A DNA stretch of 64,000 nucleotides, taken from positions 1 through 64,000 of the forward strand of contig CAYFNT010000014.1 of assembly GCA_964344565.1 (NCBI GenBank), in the 5' to 3' direction. Every line of letters starts with the position of its first letter. Positions within the stretch are counted from its first letter, which is position 1. Source of the DNA: JACNKJ01 sp964344565. GTDB taxonomy: Bacteria; Krumholzibacteriota; Krumholzibacteriia; JACNKJ01. The notes beneath the pieces are model-generated. The model saw only the letters and a list, made by a program, of their open reading frames with translations. It had not been told where the DNA came from and made no database searches. Below, piece by piece: positions 38,797 through 48,487 of this stretch. The position numbers and the translations under genes are program-made.

Positions 38797-38813
38797 TGTG
38801 ACGGAGAGTCACA
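38797..38813. promoter_or_regulatory. Second TGTGA-N7-TCACA element
   Basis: TGTGAC-GGAGA-GTCACA is a perfect 17-bp inverted repeat with the same half-sites and the same 7-bp spacing as 33733-33749. It lies 17 bp after the response-regulator stop and about 50 bp before TACAAT (38863-38868), the presumed -10 of the lipoprotein gene. Confidence 0.55.
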
Positions 38814-38964
38814 GCCCGCGCTTTGAGGTAGGCGAGTGGCCTGAATCCGTAAACGATTGTCGTACAATGAGTAAAGAAGCTGTCTACCGCAGGAAACGGG
38901 GCCTGAATTGAGGCACGCGGATTGCGGTAGCAGGGTCGAGCCGGAAAAACAGGAGGACATACCC

Positions 38965-40854
38965 ATGAAAAGCCGAGTTCTCAATTCCAAGACGACCCTT
39001 ATGGCGCTGGCGCCGCTGGTGGCGATGATCATTTTCGCCACGGGCTGCGATCTGGCCACTCCCGTTCAGGAGGATCCCGATCTCGACATCGCCTCGTCCC
39101 TGGCGCAGTCCGCGCAGACGACGGCGGCGGTGGAGCAGAACCTGAGCCTGCTGAACCAATTCGAGAATCCTTTGAGCAGTCTCGCCGAGGATGGAGGTCT
39201 GTACGGAGATGCGGACTCGGATACTTGGTCGGGGGAGGGAGTGGATTTCCCCAACAAGAGTGTCCGGACGGCCGATGAATTTCTGGCCCTCGGCCGTCTC
39301 TCTTCGAAGGCCGCTTCCTTTCCCGCGTTTTCTCGCCGCATGATGGAGTCTCCCGACATCGGCCATGGCTGGTCCAATCGTGACGCGCCGGGCGACACCA
39401 TCGACGTGCACTACTATGACGGACCCGACACCACCGGCCTGGACGCGCTGGTCTGGGTGGATCCCGAAAACGACATGGTCAAGTACGTGCAGCAGCACGA
39501 GTACGCGCCCATCATCGGACAGGTGATCCGCCGCGAGCAGGAGATCCTCATCGATATGGGCGGCACCCTCGAGGACGACAGCGACGACCTCTACCATCGC
39601 TTCGAGAGCGAAGAGGAATGGTTCGGAGGAGAGCTGGACGTCGCCATCGTGGCGCCTCTCTCCGGCGAGGGTCCCATCGAGCCCGGCGTTCAGGTTCGCG
39701 CCTACCTCCGGGTCGACGAGCCGCGCTTCCATCCCCTGCAGCTCTGGACCGAGTCCGAACTCATCGTGGATCTGGGCGAGTTCCAGGTTGAGGAGGACGA
39801 TCTCATGTACTCCCTCGAGTCCACCGTGCACTGGCGCAGCGACGCCGAGCATCACGTGATCCTCGAGGATCCCCTGGGCGGTCCCATCCAGGACGGCACC
39901 GTGCTGGAGGCCCGCGGCGACTTCACGGCCGCCCCGATCAACGAATGGCTGGAATCCATCAGCGACACGGTTCGCGTGGACATGGGCGACCTGGAAGACG
40001 CCGAGGACGACCTTCTCTACGAGCTGAGCCGCCTGTCCATCTTCGACGGCACCGCCATCGACGGCGGGAGCCCCCGCAACTACGTGCACATGATCCCCGA
40101 CGAACCCGTGCAGCCCGGCGAGGAGCCCTGCGGCGGCGAAGCCTACCAGGACGTCTGGTACAGCGAGGATTGGTGGCTCGTTCACCTCGTTCGCGAGGCC
40201 GACATCGAATGCGACGGTTCGGGTTCCCTCTACACACTCATGGAGTACCAGGACGGCAGCAGCTACGAGTCCTACATCGAGTGGGACGGCCAGGGCACGG
40301 CCACCATCGAGGAAACCCGCGCCGACGGTACCGAGGTTTCGGGCAGCTGGAACGAGAACACCGGGGACTACTCGGTGCTGACCACCTATCCCGCGGGCAA
40401 CGATCCGGTGAGCCGCGATCAGCACGGCACTTCCCTGGAAGGCTACACGGAAGCCTGGGACATCTACACCTGGCAGGACGGACGACCCGACGAGACCTAC
40501 TTCACCTCCGAGGGCGACCCCAGCGACTTCACGGCATCCGGGCATCGCGAGTATGAGGATCTCTACGAAGAGTTCACCTTCGCTTCGGCGGAGGACGACT
40601 TCGCCGAAGGCAGCTGGAGCCGCAACGACGGAGCCAGCGGCGACTTCCGCTACGAAGATCTCGAAGGCGGAGGCGGTCACCTGATCTTCTCGGCCGCCGA
40701 TCCCAACGCCGAGGGCGATCCTTCGGTGGAGGGCGAGATCTGGTTCGCGCCGGACGGCAGCGGATCCGGAACCATCACCGTGACCCAGTGGGGAAACACG
40801 GTGACCTACGACATCGAGTTCGGTCCGGACGGTACGGACATGCAGATCAGCTAG
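38965..40854 (+). CDS. Large acidic outer-membrane-type lipoprotein
   Basis: 629 aa. ATG 38965 with AGGAGG about 12 bases upstream, giving a signal peptide and lipobox F-A-T-G-C (Cys near residue 30). The mature protein is strongly acidic and beta-rich. The first half repeats segments like YDGPDTTGLDALVWVD and DMGGTLEDDSDDLYHRFESE; the second half (from about 400) has strands with W/Y, G and D/E, resembling toast-rack or MORN-like repeats (WDGQGTATIEETRADGTEVSG, WSRNDGASGDFRYED). No enzyme motif is seen. A strong terminator follows, and the next gene is a small barrel protein; the two may cooperate. Function unknown. Confidence 0.75.
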   Translation: MKSRVLNSKTTLMALAPLVAMIIFATGCDLATPVQEDPDLDIASSLAQSAQTTAAVEQNLSLLNQFENPLSSLAEDGGLYGDADSDTWSGEGVDFPNKSVRTADEFLALGRLSSKAASFPAFSRRMMESPDIGHGWSNRDAPGDTIDVHYYDGPDTTGLDALVWVDPENDMVKYVQQHEYAPIIGQVIRREQEILIDMGGTLEDDSDDLYHRFESEEEWFGGELDVAIVAPLSGEGPIEPGVQVRAYLRVDEPRFHPLQLWTESELIVDLGEFQVEEDDLMYSLESTVHWRSDAEHHVILEDPLGGPIQDGTVLEARGDFTAAPINEWLESISDTVRVDMGDLEDAEDDLLYELSRLSIFDGTAIDGGSPRNYVHMIPDEPVQPGEEPCGGEAYQDVWYSEDWWLVHLVREADIECDGSGSLYTLMEYQDGSSYESYIEWDGQGTATIEETRADGTEVSGSWNENTGDYSVLTTYPAGNDPVSRDQHGTSLEGYTEAWDIYTWQDGRPDETYFTSEGDPSDFTASGHREYEDLYEEFTFASAEDDFAEGSWSRNDGASGDFRYEDLEGGGGHLIFSAADPNAEGDPSVEGEIWFAPDGSGSGTITVTQWGNTVTYDIEFGPDGTDMQIS

Positions 40855-40883
40855 GATCGGCCCCGGCCGAGGCCTCGCGAAGA

Positions 40884-40913
40884 CCGGGCCGGCGCTTTGC
40901 CGGCCCGGGTTTT
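40884..40913 (+). terminator. Terminator of the lipoprotein gene
   Basis: CCGGGCCGGC (40884-40893) pairs perfectly with GCCGGCCCGG (40899-40908), followed by a T-rich tail (TTTT at 40910-40913). Confidence 0.9.
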
Positions 40914-40930
40914 CTCGAAGGAGGACGAGC

Positions 40931-41566
40931 ATGAGAAACTGGCGAGCCCTGACCATCGCGACGAGCGCACTGCTCGCTTTCGGACTGTTCCCGGCGAATG
41001 CCCTCGAGATCGAATCGGCCGAAGGGGCCCATCCCTGGGAGATCGGCTTCGGGATCATGGGAGGGTGGAAGCAGCTGGAAGAAGCCAGCGCCAACGATCC
41101 CTTCCACGTGGTCGACGGGGCCGGTTTCGGATTCGCCCTCACCGGAGGCCGCTGGCTGGGAAGCCGGGTGAAGCTCACCTTCGACGTGGAGAGCAGCGTT
41201 TACGATACGAGCATCCCGGAAGTGCAGGCGAACTTCGTCACCTTCACCTTCGGCATCCGCGGCCACTTCTTCGATCGCGGTCCCATCCGTCCCTATCTGC
41301 GCGGAAGCTTCGGCGGTGCACAGACCGTCATCGAGCCGGTGAGCGGCGGCGATGAGCGCATGGAGCTGTCGGGCATGACCGGCGTGGTGGGGGGCGGTCT
41401 GCACCTGGCGCCTGCGCGCCGCCTTCGCTTCGACCTGGAGCTGAACCATGCGGTCATCGAATACGGCGACGCTTCGGTGATCCTCGAGTCGGTCTACATC
41501 GGTACGCGCATCCACAAGGCCGCCAGTTCCACGCGCCTTCGCTTCAGCACTCTGTTCCTCTTCTGA
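40931..41566 (+). CDS. Small outer-membrane beta-barrel protein
   Basis: 211 aa. Signal peptide about 1-25 (PANALEI). The rest is about eight amphipathic strands (WEIGFGIMGGWKQL, AGFGFALTGGRWLG, VTFTFGIRGHFF, VVGGGLHLAPARRLRFDLEL) ending in LRFSTLFLF, a classic C-terminal outer-membrane insertion signal with terminal Phe. Size and strand count fit an OmpA/OmpW-like 8-stranded barrel. AAGGAGG 8-14 bases upstream fixes ATG 40931. The lipoprotein terminator lies just before it, so it is likely transcribed separately or by leakage. Function unknown. Confidence 0.82.
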   Translation: MRNWRALTIATSALLAFGLFPANALEIESAEGAHPWEIGFGIMGGWKQLEEASANDPFHVVDGAGFGFALTGGRWLGSRVKLTFDVESSVYDTSIPEVQANFVTFTFGIRGHFFDRGPIRPYLRGSFGGAQTVIEPVSGGDERMELSGMTGVVGGGLHLAPARRLRFDLELNHAVIEYGDASVILESVYIGTRIHKAASSTRLRFSTLFLF

Positions 41567-41569
41567 ACG

Positions 41570-41594
41570 AAAAACCCCGCCCGATCGGGCGGGG
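41570..41594. terminator. Bidirectional terminator between convergent genes
   Basis: CCCCGCCC (41575-41582) pairs with GGGCGGGG (41587-41594). Five A at 41570-41574 give a T-tract on the minus strand, serving the P-domain-like gene best. Confidence 0.85.
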
Positions 41595-41621
41595 TCACCT
41601 GATTGTCGGAGGGGTTCAGGT

Positions 41622-42299
41622 CTAGAACTCGGACTTGATCTGTCCCCAGTTGGTGCTCTCGCTGGCGGTGGTGCCGCAGCAGACGTAGACGCCCCAAGCG
41701 TTGAAGTAGGTGATGTCTCCGCCGGCGCCGTCGCCGATCTCCAGCCAGAAGTCGCCGCCCGCGGCAGCGCCCGCGAAGGTGTCGGCGAAGCCGGCCGGCG
41801 ATTCGATGGCGGGCAGGAAACAACCGGGTATGAAGTCGCCCGGGCAGTCGTACTCGCCCAGGGGCTCGGCGGCATCGTCACCGAAGGTGAATACGCCAAC
41901 GACATTGCCGGAACAACCACAGCAGTCCTCGAGGGGGCAGCCGTCGAGCTGGGGACGGCAAAGCGCGGTCACGGGGCCGTAGTCGTAGTTTCCGTCGGAG
42001 TCCTCATCGTAGTAGAGGTCGATGATGAGATCGCCGACCCAGGTCTGATCGATGTCGATGGAGAGGACCACATTGGTGATGGCGCATCCGCCGGCGGTGG
42101 TGATGGGACCGAAGGCGAGAAGCCCCGCGGTGTCGTCGAAGTTGGTGCCCACCGTCATGCCGTAGTAGTCGCAGCCGTTGACGTCGCAGTCGACGCGCGC
42201 ACCGGCCGGTCCGCCATCGTTCGGCACCTTCAGATCGAGATCGTTGGCCAGGACGGGGAAGGCCAGCGCGATGATGCAGAGGGCAGTTAGCAATTTCAT
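41622..42299 (-). CDS. Exported P-domain-like protein with W-G-x-I-K tail
   Basis: 225 aa. ATG 42299 with GGAGG 9-13 bases upstream; signal peptide about 1-18. The body contains NVVLSIDIDQTWVGDLIIDL, which matches the core strand motif of proprotein-convertase P-domains (jelly-roll, often fused to secreted proteases), followed by an Asp-rich YDEDSDGNYDYG likely to bind calcium. Several Cys pairs (CPLEDCCGCSG) suggest disulfides. The last residues NWGQIKSEF belong to the same tail class as 22823-23413 and 26813-27481. No protease domain is present, so it may be a free binding module or surface protein. Confidence 0.75.
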   Translation of the reverse strand: MKLLTALCIIALAFPVLANDLDLKVPNDGGPAGARVDCDVNGCDYYGMTVGTNFDDTAGLLAFGPITTAGGCAITNVVLSIDIDQTWVGDLIIDLYYDEDSDGNYDYGPVTALCRPQLDGCPLEDCCGCSGNVVGVFTFGDDAAEPLGEYDCPGDFIPGCFLPAIESPAGFADTFAGAAAGGDFWLEIGDGAGGDITYFNAWGVYVCCGTTASESTNWGQIKSEF

Positions 42300-42456
42300 A
42301 GAGGATCCTCCGGGTTGGACTTGTTTCAACTGCACGAAATGAAAAGCACACTTCGCGCCATTCCGGACCAGAATTCACTATAGTGATGAAATGCCAGTAA
42401 ACCCTACTCGATCGATTCTCCCAAGTCAATGAAAGATTCAGATGACCGCAACGAAT

Positions 42457-42483
42457 AAAAAAAGCCCCGGCGAGTGCCGGGGC
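42457..42483 (-). terminator. Strong terminator of the 42504-46579 operon
   Basis: GCCCCGGC (42464-42471) pairs with GCCGGGGC (42476-42483), loop GAGT. On the minus strand seven T follow (42463-42457). Confidence 0.95.
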
Positions 42484-42503
42484 ATCATTGCGAACGTGCG
42501 GTT

Positions 42504-45500
42504 CTACTTCAGAAGGATGGCCTTGGAGCCGTAGGTCCCCTCCCGGGTACGGAGCTGCACGAAATAGACTCCGCTGGCCGAGGACCTCCCCGCCTCATCC
42601 CGCCCGTCCCAACTCAACTCGTGGACGCCTCGCTCCCAGTATCCCTGCGCCAGGGATATGATTCGGCGGCCCTGGGCATCCAGCACCGAGAGTTCGATCT
42701 CGCCGGCCGTGGCCAGGTTGAATCGCACCGAGGTCTTCGGATTGAAGGGGTTGGGATAGATGCCCGCAAGGGCGTCGAAGGCGGGCGCGGAACCGTCGGG
42801 AGCCGAGGTGGTGCTGTCGCCGAGCACCATCACCCAGGTGGAGCCTTCGCTCGAGGCGAGAAGCCCGGAGTCGTAGATCATGTCCACCCGGATGGCCACC
42901 GAATCGGAGTCGGCCGCGGCGGAGAAGTTCAGCGGGATCTGCACGTCGATGGTCACCGAGTCGCTGCCACCCGGCGCCAGGGCGTAGCTGCCCAGGAGAT
43001 CGCCGAGCAGCCATCCCTTCTCATCGCTCCACTCGAAGTCTCCGCTCATGGGAGTGTCCTCCCGCAGATTGTGGATGCTCGCCTCCAGGGTCAGGACCTC
43101 GCCCGCCACGCCGGAGATGCCACGCTCCTGGAGGTCCACCACCACGGGATTGAACACCTCGATCTCGAACTCGAAGACCTGGTCACCGATGCCGCGGGGG
43201 GCGTCCTCGGTGGTCTGGACATTGAGCTGAGCGCTGAAGTTGCCCGGCGCCTGATCGTCGATGACCAGGGCCTGTAGCATGAGCTCCGTGCCGGCCAGCG
43301 GAGGCACCGGAACCAGAATGCCCGACGGCGACAGGGGAAGGTCCGGGCTCAGCGGCTCGACGAAGACCTGCATGGGCAACTCGGAGTTGTTAAGCAACAG
43401 GAAGGGCATGTCGAAGAGCTGCCCGCCGAGAGTGCCCGTGTAGAGCGGCGAGGTCGGCAGCTGCACGATGCCGAGGGCCGGATCGATGATGAAGTTGAAC
43501 TGGGTCCAGTAGTCGAAGCCGAAATCCTCCACGAAGGTGAGATCCAGAATGAGCTCCTGGCCCACGAGAGCGGGATCCGGCGGGATGTTCAGGATGACCT
43601 GGCATTCCACGGTCTGACCCGCGGGCAGGAGCGGCGGGCAGTTCACGAAGCCGGGAAGGCCCAGGTTGTTGTTCTGGATCGCGTTGAAGACCAGAGGCTG
43701 ATCCGTGGGATTCGTGAGCAGGAACGGGATCTGCGCGTTCGAATTGCCCGGCACCAGCCCGAGCGGATCGAAGGGCTCCACGATCAGCGGCAGACCCACG
43801 AAGATCTCGCCGACGGGTACCTGCGTGGGCAGGCCGTTGATCTCGGCGAAGAAATCGAGGGGCGCTCCCGCACCCGGCGGTGCCGAGATGGGCGGCACGA
43901 AGGTGATCTGGTCGTAGAACACCCCGCCCGGTTCGATGGTCATGAGCTCGGGCTCCTCGGGAAAGACCTGCCAATCTCCACCCAGATCCGATTCGTAGAA
44001 GACGTTCTCGAAATCGAGGATGCCGTCGGTGTTGTTCTCCACGCGAATGTCCAGCAGTCGAGGTTGTCCCGGCAGACCGTAGGGCGGACTGACGATGTCC
44101 ACGGAAACCGGGGGATCCAGCGTGATGATGCCCTGGATGATCTGGGGCGGCCCTGCGCCGTCGACGATGAGGGTCACCGGATTGGCGAAACCGGCCGGCA
44201 GATCCTCGGGCACGGTCATCACCCATTGGGGTGTCGCGCCCTGGCCTGGGGGCAGATCGAGATTGATGGGCCCTCCGTCGTACCAGCCCTGTTCATCGAT
44301 GAAGCTGAGGTTCACGGTGAGGGGCGTGTCGGTGAGGTTATTGGACAGGGGCGTCACCATGGTGAGTTCGCGCCCCGTGATCACCGGCACCACGGGTTCG
44401 GGGAGGGGGTCGATGACCGTCACCGGCACCTCGATGATGTCGCAGGGGCAGACGGTGAGCCAGATGTAGTCGTCGCGATTGGGTCCGAGGGCGTTGGTGG
44501 TCGGCTTGGTGTTGCCGTCCAGGCGCGCGCGGTCCGCCTTGCTTCGGGCCTTGCTCTCGATGACGTCGTAGAGAATGAGCGGCCACTCCGCGAGAGGGAT
44601 CACCTCGAAATCGATCCGATCGTCGCCCACCCATGCATGGTTGATGAGTATGCCGTCGCCCCTGGCGACCACCACCGCCCCGGGCGGGACGGTCACGTCC
44701 ATGCTCGTGTCGAAGCTCACGAAGCCGGGCGTGGGCGCGCAGACCTCGCCGATTGGCGCGTGAGCCGTCACGGATGGAGAGAGCGTCGTATTGAGCTTGC
44801 CCTGCAGGATCAGGCTCGCGCCGCCAGGAGGGCAGGCTCCGTTGATGCCGGCCGCGGCCGCCGCGAGGGGCCGGTTTCCTTGACCGGATTGCCCGTCCAT
44901 TCGCCTGAGTATGCGGCGCTCGTCGCAGTAGCACTTCGAGCTGAAGACCACCTGGTTGTAACCGAGGAAGCAGCGTGCCTCCGTGGCCGCGGTCATGCTG
45001 AGCAGCGAAGACCAGCAGGTGGCCCACCAGGCGAAGGCCTGGGGGGTCTGGAAGTAGGTGGTGTAGAAGGACTGGGTCACGTCGATGTGGTAGGAGCGGA
45101 TGGTGCCGTTGGTTCGCACCCAGTTGCGCTTCATGATGGTGCCCGGCGCGAAGATGCCGTTGTAGTAGTTGAACACGGAATCCCGCGCGGCCAGTCCTTG
45201 AGGCGTGGGCGGATACTGCTCCACGGAGGTGGTCGGGTTGTTCCAGCCGTGGGAGGTCACGAGCAGGACATCCGCGCTGCGGTCGCTGCAGAAGGTGAAG
45301 AAGTTCCAGATGCCTCCACCGCCGGAATTCAGATCGTTGGCGGCGTCTCCGTAGGTGGCGCCCTGCGCGTAGTGCTGACTGCCCACCACCCAGGTGCGGA
45401 AGATGCCGATGTCCACGTTGCCGAACTCCCAGAGGTTCGACGAGAAGGAGCTGAAGGTGTGGGGTCTGAAGTTCTTGCCGGGAGTCTCATTGGCTCCGGC

Positions 45501-45578
45501 GAGAAGGTCCGAGCTTCCGAGGGCCAGCAGCAGGAGCGCCAACGCGAACTGCACGAGAATTCGATTCGTCGATTTCAT
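42504..45578 (-). CDS. Large secreted protein, possible clan-CD peptidase, with FlgD-like C-terminal domain
   Basis: 1024 aa. ATG 45578 is preferred over the ATG two codons earlier because AAGGAGG is 6 bases from it but abuts the other. Signal peptide about 1-29. The N-terminal region has ADVLLVTSHGWNNP (His110-Gly111 after a hydrophobic strand) and AFAWWATCWSSLL (Cys188 after another). This His-Gly/Cys pattern suits gingipain/caspase-type (clan CD) cysteine peptidases, but the His-Cys gap of 77 residues is longer than usual and family match is uncertain. The middle (about 380-930) is a series of Ig-like domains. The C-terminus (IYPNPFNPKTSVRF, VLDAQGRRIIS, WDGRDEAGR) is FlgD-like, ending AILLK. 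The upstream partner gene is 11 bp away. Confidence 0.65.
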   Translation of the reverse strand: MKSTNRILVQFALALLLLALGSSDLLAGANETPGKNFRPHTFSSFSSNLWEFGNVDIGIFRTWVVGSQHYAQGATYGDAANDLNSGGGGIWNFFTFCSDRSADVLLVTSHGWNNPTTSVEQYPPTPQGLAARDSVFNYYNGIFAPGTIMKRNWVRTNGTIRSYHIDVTQSFYTTYFQTPQAFAWWATCWSSLLSMTAATEARCFLGYNQVVFSSKCYCDERRILRRMDGQSGQGNRPLAAAAAGINGACPPGGASLILQGKLNTTLSPSVTAHAPIGEVCAPTPGFVSFDTSMDVTVPPGAVVVARGDGILINHAWVGDDRIDFEVIPLAEWPLILYDVIESKARSKADRARLDGNTKPTTNALGPNRDDYIWLTVCPCDIIEVPVTVIDPLPEPVVPVITGRELTMVTPLSNNLTDTPLTVNLSFIDEQGWYDGGPINLDLPPGQGATPQWVMTVPEDLPAGFANPVTLIVDGAGPPQIIQGIITLDPPVSVDIVSPPYGLPGQPRLLDIRVENNTDGILDFENVFYESDLGGDWQVFPEEPELMTIEPGGVFYDQITFVPPISAPPGAGAPLDFFAEINGLPTQVPVGEIFVGLPLIVEPFDPLGLVPGNSNAQIPFLLTNPTDQPLVFNAIQNNNLGLPGFVNCPPLLPAGQTVECQVILNIPPDPALVGQELILDLTFVEDFGFDYWTQFNFIIDPALGIVQLPTSPLYTGTLGGQLFDMPFLLLNNSELPMQVFVEPLSPDLPLSPSGILVPVPPLAGTELMLQALVIDDQAPGNFSAQLNVQTTEDAPRGIGDQVFEFEIEVFNPVVVDLQERGISGVAGEVLTLEASIHNLREDTPMSGDFEWSDEKGWLLGDLLGSYALAPGGSDSVTIDVQIPLNFSAAADSDSVAIRVDMIYDSGLLASSEGSTWVMVLGDSTTSAPDGSAPAFDALAGIYPNPFNPKTSVRFNLATAGEIELSVLDAQGRRIISLAQGYWERGVHELSWDGRDEAGRSSASGVYFVQLRTREGTYGSKAILLK

Positions 45579-45589
45579 GGCCATCCTCC

Positions 45590-46579
45590 TTACTGGTTGA
45601 AGAGCAGGTCGGCGGCGGCGTTGCGCTGGCCGGTCCAGGCCTGCAGGCGCGCCAGTTTCATGAGTTCGCTTTCACCGGAGTTTCGAATCTCTTCGACGCG
45701 CCGGCGGAAGCTGTGGGCATTGGCGTGATTGACCGTGAGCAGATAGCTGGCTCCGGCCAGCACGGTGAAGTTGTCTTCCAGATTGCGGCGCAGGCCGTCG
45801 GCCAGGCCCCTGAGGGCTTCGTCCTCGGAGGATGCGCTGGCGTCGGCGTCACGACCTTCGTCGCTGATGGTGATCAACTCGATGCTGCCGTCCCGGTGAG
45901 TGAGGGTGAGATCACTATCGCCGGTCCATTCGGCGCTCAGGATTTCGGGGCGCTCGAGCATGCTCGCCGCCAGGCGCTGACGTGCGCCGTGCTCGTCCCC
46001 TTGTCGCGAGGAGGAAGCGAAGTCGGCGACGCCGGCCTCGAGGCTTTCGTGATTCGCCCGCTGCCGGTCGCTGGGTGTCGGTGGTGCGGCCGCCTCGCCC
46101 GGCGAGGGATACACGGACACGCCGTTGATGAGCACTTCGCCCATGCTGACTTCCACAGTGAAGGGCGGCTCGTGGACGGTGCCGAAGAGAACCAGTCCGC
46201 CGCTGTCGATGGCGTCCTGTCCTCGAGGCGTCGAGATGAAGTGGGGGATGCGCCTGCGTTCGGCGCGCATCCTCTCGCTCAAGGCGTGGGGCCGGACGAT
46301 TTCTCCGTCATCCCGGAGGGCCATCCCGCTTTGCACCAGAGCCACCTGAATGGCCTTGGGTCCGAGTTGGGATGGATCGCCGGGAAAGATCACGGGGGTG
46401 TCCCCGGGAAGCGCGCTTCGGCCTGCGATGCCGGTCTCGGAATGAAGGCGGCCGAGCGCTTCGTCGAGGGTCAGGATGCTGTGGCCGGCCTCGGTCCAGG
46501 CCGCGCCGGCATGAAGGGGAATGGCCAGGAAGATGGTCAGGGACAGGAAGAGTCGGCGATGCTTCCTCGTGGGATTCAT
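45590..46579 (-). CDS. Exported protein of unknown function, partner of the 42504 gene
   Basis: 329 aa. ATG 46579 with GGAGG about 8-12 bases upstream. Signal peptide about 1-27. An early segment LTLDEALGRLHSETGI could be a secretin/TonB short N-terminal (STN)-like motif, but this is weak. The middle has EVSMGEVLINGVSVYPSPGE, the C-terminal third is helical and charged (EEIRNSGESELMKLARLQAW). No catalytic motif found. It lies 11 bp upstream of the large secreted gene and must be cotranscribed with it, so a chaperone, inhibitor or propeptide-like role toward that protein is possible (inference). Confidence 0.65.
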   Translation of the reverse strand: MNPTRKHRRLFLSLTIFLAIPLHAGAAWTEAGHSILTLDEALGRLHSETGIAGRSALPGDTPVIFPGDPSQLGPKAIQVALVQSGMALRDDGEIVRPHALSERMRAERRRIPHFISTPRGQDAIDSGGLVLFGTVHEPPFTVEVSMGEVLINGVSVYPSPGEAAAPPTPSDRQRANHESLEAGVADFASSSRQGDEHGARQRLAASMLERPEILSAEWTGDSDLTLTHRDGSIELITISDEGRDADASASSEDEALRGLADGLRRNLEDNFTVLAGASYLLTVNHANAHSFRRRVEEIRNSGESELMKLARLQAWTGQRNAAADLLFNQ

Positions 46580-46881
46580 TCCGGAACCTCCGGGTTCTGC
46601 GCTTCGCCTTTTCCTCCTCCCGGTCTTCTCTCCCCAGCGCGATGGCGCGGTCAGGGTGTAACTATAGTTTCATTTCTCAGATATAACTGTAACCCAAGCG
46701 ACATTTAAAGACAATCCGCCGGAATTGTAATTCCTCTGAAATCAAGGATTTACATTAATCAGGTCCGCAATGCGGGATGCTCCCCGGGGGCCCGAATCTC
46801 GCCTTCCTTTACAGGCCGGCCGGTCTCGGCTAGCCTCAAATCGTTCGTTCAGGATGACTTAGCCCGATCAAGGCGGAAGCA
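46580..46881. promoter_or_regulatory. AT-rich divergent intergenic region
   Basis: 302 bp without a gene, between the leftward secreted-protein operon and the rightward transporter. It is clearly richer in A/T than its surroundings. Visible: GGAATT-gt-AATTCC (46721-46734, perfect inverted repeat), the 10-bp palindrome AACTATAGTT near 46656-46665, and on the minus strand a fair TTGTCT-17-TACAGT promoter pair near 46715-46687. No small ORF with a Shine-Dalgarno or RNA gene was seen. Confidence 0.5.
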
Positions 46882-48438
<1,557 letters not shown>

Positions 48439-48487
48439 GACTGCTTTCGGGATGTATTCCGCTCCGACTCCGGCTATGATCCGCGAC

